From contig JALVTX010000161.1 in NCBI GenBank assembly GCA_027035825.1, forward strand, positions 1-7,500: a DNA stretch of 7,500 nucleotides, read 5' to 3'. Source of the stretch: Mariprofundaceae bacterium. Lineage in GTDB: Bacteria > Pseudomonadota > Zetaproteobacteria > Mariprofundales > Mariprofundaceae. The notes beneath the pieces are model-generated. The model ran no database searches. It saw only the letters and a list, made by a program, of their open reading frames with translations, and was not told where the DNA came from. A program made the translations under genes and the position numbers. Below are positions 4,471 through 7,500 of the stretch, piece after piece (the first letter of the stretch is position 1; every line of letters begins with the position of its first letter).

Positions 4471-6711
4471 TCACTTGGTGAGCTTCAGGAACAACTCCGG
4501 CAGGCGTTCGGGCAGTCGCTCGACGCGGTCGATCACCGTGTAGTGGCTGCCGAAGATGTCGGCCACGTATTCGTCCGCCTTCGGATCCAGATTGATGCAG
4601 AAGACGTGGATGCCGAGCGCATCCAGCTCCTGCACCGCCTTGTGCGCATCGCGGATCAGGTAGGCGTCGTCCTTCACGTCCACGTCGTGCGGCCGACCGT
4701 CGGTGAGCACGAGCAGTAGCTTCTTCTCCGCCTGCTGGCGGGCCAGCGCGCGGCCTGCGTGCCGCATCGCCGCACCCATGCGCGTGGAAAACGCGCCCTG
4801 CATCGCCGCGATCCGCGCCTTCACGCCGTCATCCCACGCCTCGCCAAACCCCTTCAGGTGGTAATAGCGCACCTCGTGACGCGAGTTCGAATGAAACCCC
4901 GCGATCGCCAGCGGGTCGCCCGTCTTCTGCACGGCCCAGCCGAGCAGGCTCACCGCCTCCTGGCTGAGTTCGAGAATCGAGCGCTCGGCGCCCGGCGGCT
5001 TCTCGTTCAGCGACACCGAGAGATCCAGCAGCAGCGACACCGCGATCGAGCGCCCGTCCGTGCGGTGGCTCATGTTGATGCGCACATCGGGCTGGCTGCC
5101 GGCGCGCAAGTCCACGAGCGAGCGGATCGCGACGTCGATATCCAGCTCGCTGCCGTCTTCCTGGAACCGCTCGCGCACGCGGTTCTGTGGCTTGAGCATG
5201 TCAATCAGCCGCTCCAGCCGCCGGGTGAGCGGCCGGTGTCGGGCCAGCAGCGCATCCACCCTGGATGCCTGACCTGCCGGGTGCAGGCGCTCGTAGAGAC
5301 AGACCCAGTCAGGCCGGTAGTGCCCGGCCTGCTCGTCCCATTCGTCGTAGTGGATGGGCGGCAGGCCCGCCGTCTCCGGCTCCGTTTCGCTCGCGCTGGG
5401 GGGCGCGTCCCCGTCCGCGTCCGGCTCGATGACGATCCACATCAGCCGGTTGTCGTCCCGCCAGTCCACGGTCACCCCGTCCAGGTGCATTGAGGGCGAA
5501 ATATCCGACGGCCTCTTCGTGGCCACGTACCACTGGATGGCCAGCCGGGCCGCCTCCTCGGTGCCGCCGCCTTCCGCAGCCAGCCGCCGCAACCGGCCGG
5601 CGAAATCGCGCCGCACCGGATCATCCGCGCCGAAGGCCGGATCGAGCGCCGCACGCGAGAGCATCGCCAGCCGGTGGAACACGTCGCAGGCGCCCTCGGC
5701 CACGTCCGCCGGATCGGGCCTCGGATGCAGCGCCAGGAACAGCCGACGCAGGCCCGGCCACTCGCGGCAGGCGAGCAAATCCACGCGCACGTCCTCGAAC
5801 ACCTCGGCCGCCGCGCGCTGGAAGGGCGAGAAGTTGTCGGCGACGATCGGCGTCGTCCAGCGCCGGTGCGCGGCCAGGTGCGCCAGCATCAGGCGATAGC
5901 GATCCAGCCCCGAAACGACGCCCGCCTCGGTCTCCACCGGGTCGAGCACGTCCGGCAGGTGGATGACGCCATCTTCACACCAGGGCCGGCGCTGGCGGAT
6001 CTCGTCGAACAGCAGTGAATACGGTGCCAGCCTCGCCTCCTGCCGCCACAGCCCGCGCAGGTAGAGGGCCAGGCTCCGCTCGTGATCCACGAGCAGCGTG
6101 CCGTGGCGCTCGCGGTTCAGCACCTGGTGCGCCTCCGGCGCTTGCAGCGCGAAGTAGTTGGACTGGCCCTCGGGATCGCCGGGATAGCCGCGAATGCCGA
6201 AATCCGCCCAGTTCGCCAGCCCCTCCAGCGACAATTTGGCCAACAATGTCGGCACGCTTTCCAGGAAATCGACGAAACACGGGCTCGGATGGGTGGCGAC
6301 GATGCCATGCACCGATGTCGTCGTCTCTTCCATCACCCGCAGCACGATATCCAGGTAACTGCGGAACAGCGCCAGGTCTTCCAGCCGGCGAGCAGCGGCG
6401 GGCGCCGTTTGCAAAAACGGGGCGATGGCCTGCCCGTTCGGCGTGCGCGAAATCCGGTACGCCGCCTCGCGCAGCGCCTCGATGGCCTCCTCGCCGAGCA
6501 CGGCCGCCACCTCCGGCGCTTCCTCGAGGAACACCAGCATCGGCTCCGGACCGCGCCCGAGCGAGCCCAGGAACTTCGCGCCCGCAAGCCAGGCCTCGAG
6601 CCCGGCCGGCGACAGGCAGGCGCTGGCCGCGGCCACCAGGTCGTTGAACACCGCATCCACCTGCGGGAACGTCCGTCCCAGCCGCTCGCGCAAGCTTTTT
6701 ACATCAGCCAT
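4471..6711 (-). CDS. cbbO: CbbO/NorD-type VWA-domain protein (Rubisco activase adaptor)
   Basis: A 746-residue protein from the MADVKSLRE start (748 from an ATG two codons earlier at 6717). In this family the VWA protein binds an AAA+ ring (CbbQ or NorQ) and guides it to its target: Rubisco for CbbO, nitric oxide reductase for NorD. Numbering from the earlier ATG, the long N-terminal helical region spans about 1-430, then comes an acidic, proline-rich linker (430-452), then HYDEWD (456-461), a motif I associate with this family. The C-terminal VWA domain (about 555-748) has an intact MIDAS metal site: DLSVS (Asp565, Ser567, Ser569), a threonine near 645, and TDGRPHD (Asp673). It follows the CbbQ-type ATPase gene by about 100 bp. 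Neither ATG has a good Shine-Dalgarno. The length suits CbbO better than the shorter denitrification NorD, but NorD cannot be excluded without the upstream genes. Confidence 0.85.
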   Translation of the reverse strand: MADVKSLRERLGRTFPQVDAVFNDLVAAASACLSPAGLEAWLAGAKFLGSLGRGPEPMLVFLEEAPEVAAVLGEEAIEALREAAYRISRTPNGQAIAPFLQTAPAAARRLEDLALFRSYLDIVLRVMEETTTSVHGIVATHPSPCFVDFLESVPTLLAKLSLEGLANWADFGIRGYPGDPEGQSNYFALQAPEAHQVLNRERHGTLLVDHERSLALYLRGLWRQEARLAPYSLLFDEIRQRRPWCEDGVIHLPDVLDPVETEAGVVSGLDRYRLMLAHLAAHRRWTTPIVADNFSPFQRAAAEVFEDVRVDLLACREWPGLRRLFLALHPRPDPADVAEGACDVFHRLAMLSRAALDPAFGADDPVRRDFAGRLRRLAAEGGGTEEAARLAIQWYVATKRPSDISPSMHLDGVTVDWRDDNRLMWIVIEPDADGDAPPSASETEPETAGLPPIHYDEWDEQAGHYRPDWVCLYERLHPAGQASRVDALLARHRPLTRRLERLIDMLKPQNRVRERFQEDGSELDIDVAIRSLVDLRAGSQPDVRINMSHRTDGRSIAVSLLLDLSVSLNEKPPGAERSILELSQEAVSLLGWAVQKTGDPLAIAGFHSNSRHEVRYYHLKGFGEAWDDGVKARIAAMQGAFSTRMGAAMRHAGRALARQQAEKKLLLVLTDGRPHDVDVKDDAYLIRDAHKAVQELDALGIHVFCINLDPKADEYVADIFGSHYTVIDRVERLPERLPELFLKLTK

Positions 6712-6717
6712 ATACAT

Positions 6718-6813
6718 GCCACGGAGGAACAGAGATACAAAAAAGCCCGCAACCTGTGGAAAAACATGATGTTTGCTTCACTTGGCGCCTTCGTGTCTTT
6801 GTGGTTCCATCCT
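6718..6813. repeat. Imperfect inverted repeat filling the cbbQ-cbbO spacer
   Basis: The spacer is clearly AT-richer than the genes. On the minus strand it opens with ACCACAAAGACACGAAGG (from 6805 down). On the plus strand the other side reads CCACGGAGGAACAGAGATAC (from 6719), so the two purine-rich arms face each other as an imperfect inverted repeat. In the centre, AAACAT (6762-6767) pairs with ATGTTT (6769-6774), with weaker extension to about 6756-6781. This resembles a class of 'CACAAAGACAC...' intergenic repeats I recall from many bacterial genomes. A run of six T on the minus strand (6744-6739) follows GGGC but lacks a proper GC stem, so I do not call a terminator; RNA folding here could still modulate the downstream gene. 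Confidence 0.55.
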
Positions 6814-7500
6814 TCAATCGAACACCGCATCAATGGCGTGATCCAGCGTGTCGCGGATGTCGGGATCGTCGGTGATCGGCCGCACCAGCGCCATCCGGCA
6901 GGCGGCCCGGGGCGCGATGCCCTGGCGGATCAGCGTCGCGGCATAGACCAGGAGCCGCGTGGAGATACCCTCGTCCAGCCCGTGGCCCTTGAGATTGCGC
7001 GCCGTGCCGCCGATCTTGACGAGTTTCGCCGCCACGTCTTCCGCCACGCCGGTTTCCTTCGCCACGATGGAGGTCTCCACCTCCGGCGCCGGGTAGTCGA
7101 ACTCGAAGGCCGCGAATCGCTGCTTCGTGGACTGCTTCAGATCCTTCATCAGCGACTGGTAGCCGGGGTTGTAGGAGATCACGAGCTGGAAGTCCGGATG
7201 CGCTTCCACCAGCTCGCCCTTCTTGTCCAGCGGCAGCGTGCGGCGATGGTCGGTGAGCGGGTGAATGACGACGGTCGTGTCCTGCCGCGCCTCGACGATC
7301 TCGTCCAGGTAGCAGATGGCGCCGATGCGGGCGGCCGTCGTCAGCGGCCCGTCCAGCCAGCGCGTGCCCTCCGCATCCAGCAGGTAGCGGCCCACGAGGT
7401 CGGAAGCCGTCATGTCCTCGTTGCAGGCCACGCTGATCAGCGGCCGGCCCAGCTTCCAGGCCATGTATTCCACGAAGCGCGACTTGCCGCAGCCGGTCGG
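6814..7500 (-). CDS. cbbQ: CbbQ/NorQ-family MoxR-type AAA+ ATPase, 5' end beyond window
   Basis: The C-terminal 228 residues of an AAA+ ATPase are in view, starting inside Walker A (PTGCGKS; the preceding glycine is outside the window). About 40 N-terminal residues are therefore missing. Walker B is ICYLDE, with the catalytic glutamate present. The segment VISYNPGYQS is the sensor/loop typical of CbbQ, NorQ and GpvN, followed by the STKQRF arginine-finger region. GRYLL, HPLTDHRR and DEGISTRLL are also hallmarks of this group as I know it. The ring hydrolyses ATP and, with the VWA partner encoded just downstream, remodels an inhibited target enzyme; for CbbQ/CbbO that is Rubisco. Assignment to CbbQ rather than NorQ rests on overall resemblance and on the size of the partner, and would be settled by Rubisco or nor genes beyond 7500. 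Confidence 0.9.
   Translation of the reverse strand, partial: PTGCGKSRFVEYMAWKLGRPLISVACNEDMTASDLVGRYLLDAEGTRWLDGPLTTAARIGAICYLDEIVEARQDTTVVIHPLTDHRRTLPLDKKGELVEAHPDFQLVISYNPGYQSLMKDLKQSTKQRFAAFEFDYPAPEVETSIVAKETGVAEDVAAKLVKIGGTARNLKGHGLDEGISTRLLVYAATLIRQGIAPRAACRMALVRPITDDPDIRDTLDHAIDAVFD

Noticed and set aside
6739..6760. Possible rho-independent terminator after cbbQ (GGGC followed by six T on the minus strand)
   Set aside because: No stable GC-rich stem directly precedes the T run; the nearest inverted repeat (6762-6774) is AT-rich and about 20 bp away.
1..7500. CRISPR array, tRNA or rRNA genes, phage or integrase genes
   Set aside because: No spaced direct repeats, no tRNA-like cloverleaf or rRNA signature, and no integrase or phage protein motifs were seen on either strand.

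Overview
The window looks like part of the chromosome of a high-GC proteobacterium (roughly two thirds G+C by eye). It is probably an autotrophic, chemolithotrophic gamma- or betaproteobacterium, because the right-hand part encodes a CbbQ/CbbO-type pair, the AAA+ and VWA subunits of a Rubisco activase. Rubisco itself is not in view, so the lifestyle is an inference. All seven protein genes lie on the minus strand, so transcription runs from high to low coordinates.

Layout in transcription order. (1) 7500-6814: MoxR-type AAA+ ATPase of the CbbQ/NorQ family, entering from outside the window and cut inside its Walker A motif. (2) 6718-6813: an AT-richer spacer filled by an imperfect inverted repeat of the 'ACCACAAAGACACGAAG...' type. 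(3) 6711-4471: CbbO/NorD-type protein with a C-terminal von Willebrand A domain. (4) 4470-4309: a spacer of about 160 bp with a 10-bp palindrome; it should carry the start signals of the next operon. (5) 4308-371 and beyond: a tightly packed operon encoding a thermostable-hemolysin-family (GNAT-like) protein, an AMP-forming acyl ligase, a heme-oxygenase-like diiron oxidase (HDO) and a short-chain dehydrogenase, followed by a secreted helical-repeat protein that runs off the left edge. Junctions are a 1-nt overlap, a 4-nt ATGA overlap and a 5-nt gap.

Between the last two genes sits a 282-bp MITE-like palindromic element (389-670) with 21-bp perfect terminal inverted repeats and a TA target duplication. 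Removing it in silico joins the dehydrogenase to the secreted-protein gene with an original TAA stop, a 14-nt spacer holding a good Shine-Dalgarno, and ATG. The element therefore landed exactly in a stop codon and kept it functional as TAG.

How the genes may work together: CbbQ and CbbO form a hexameric-ring ATPase plus adaptor complex that remodels an inhibited target enzyme. The second operon has the parts of a small-molecule pathway: carboxylic-acid activation (AMP ligase), acyl transfer (hemolysin-family protein), iron/O2-dependent oxidation (HDO) and ketone/alcohol redox (SDR). I cannot name its product. It is the best candidate here for an undescribed system.
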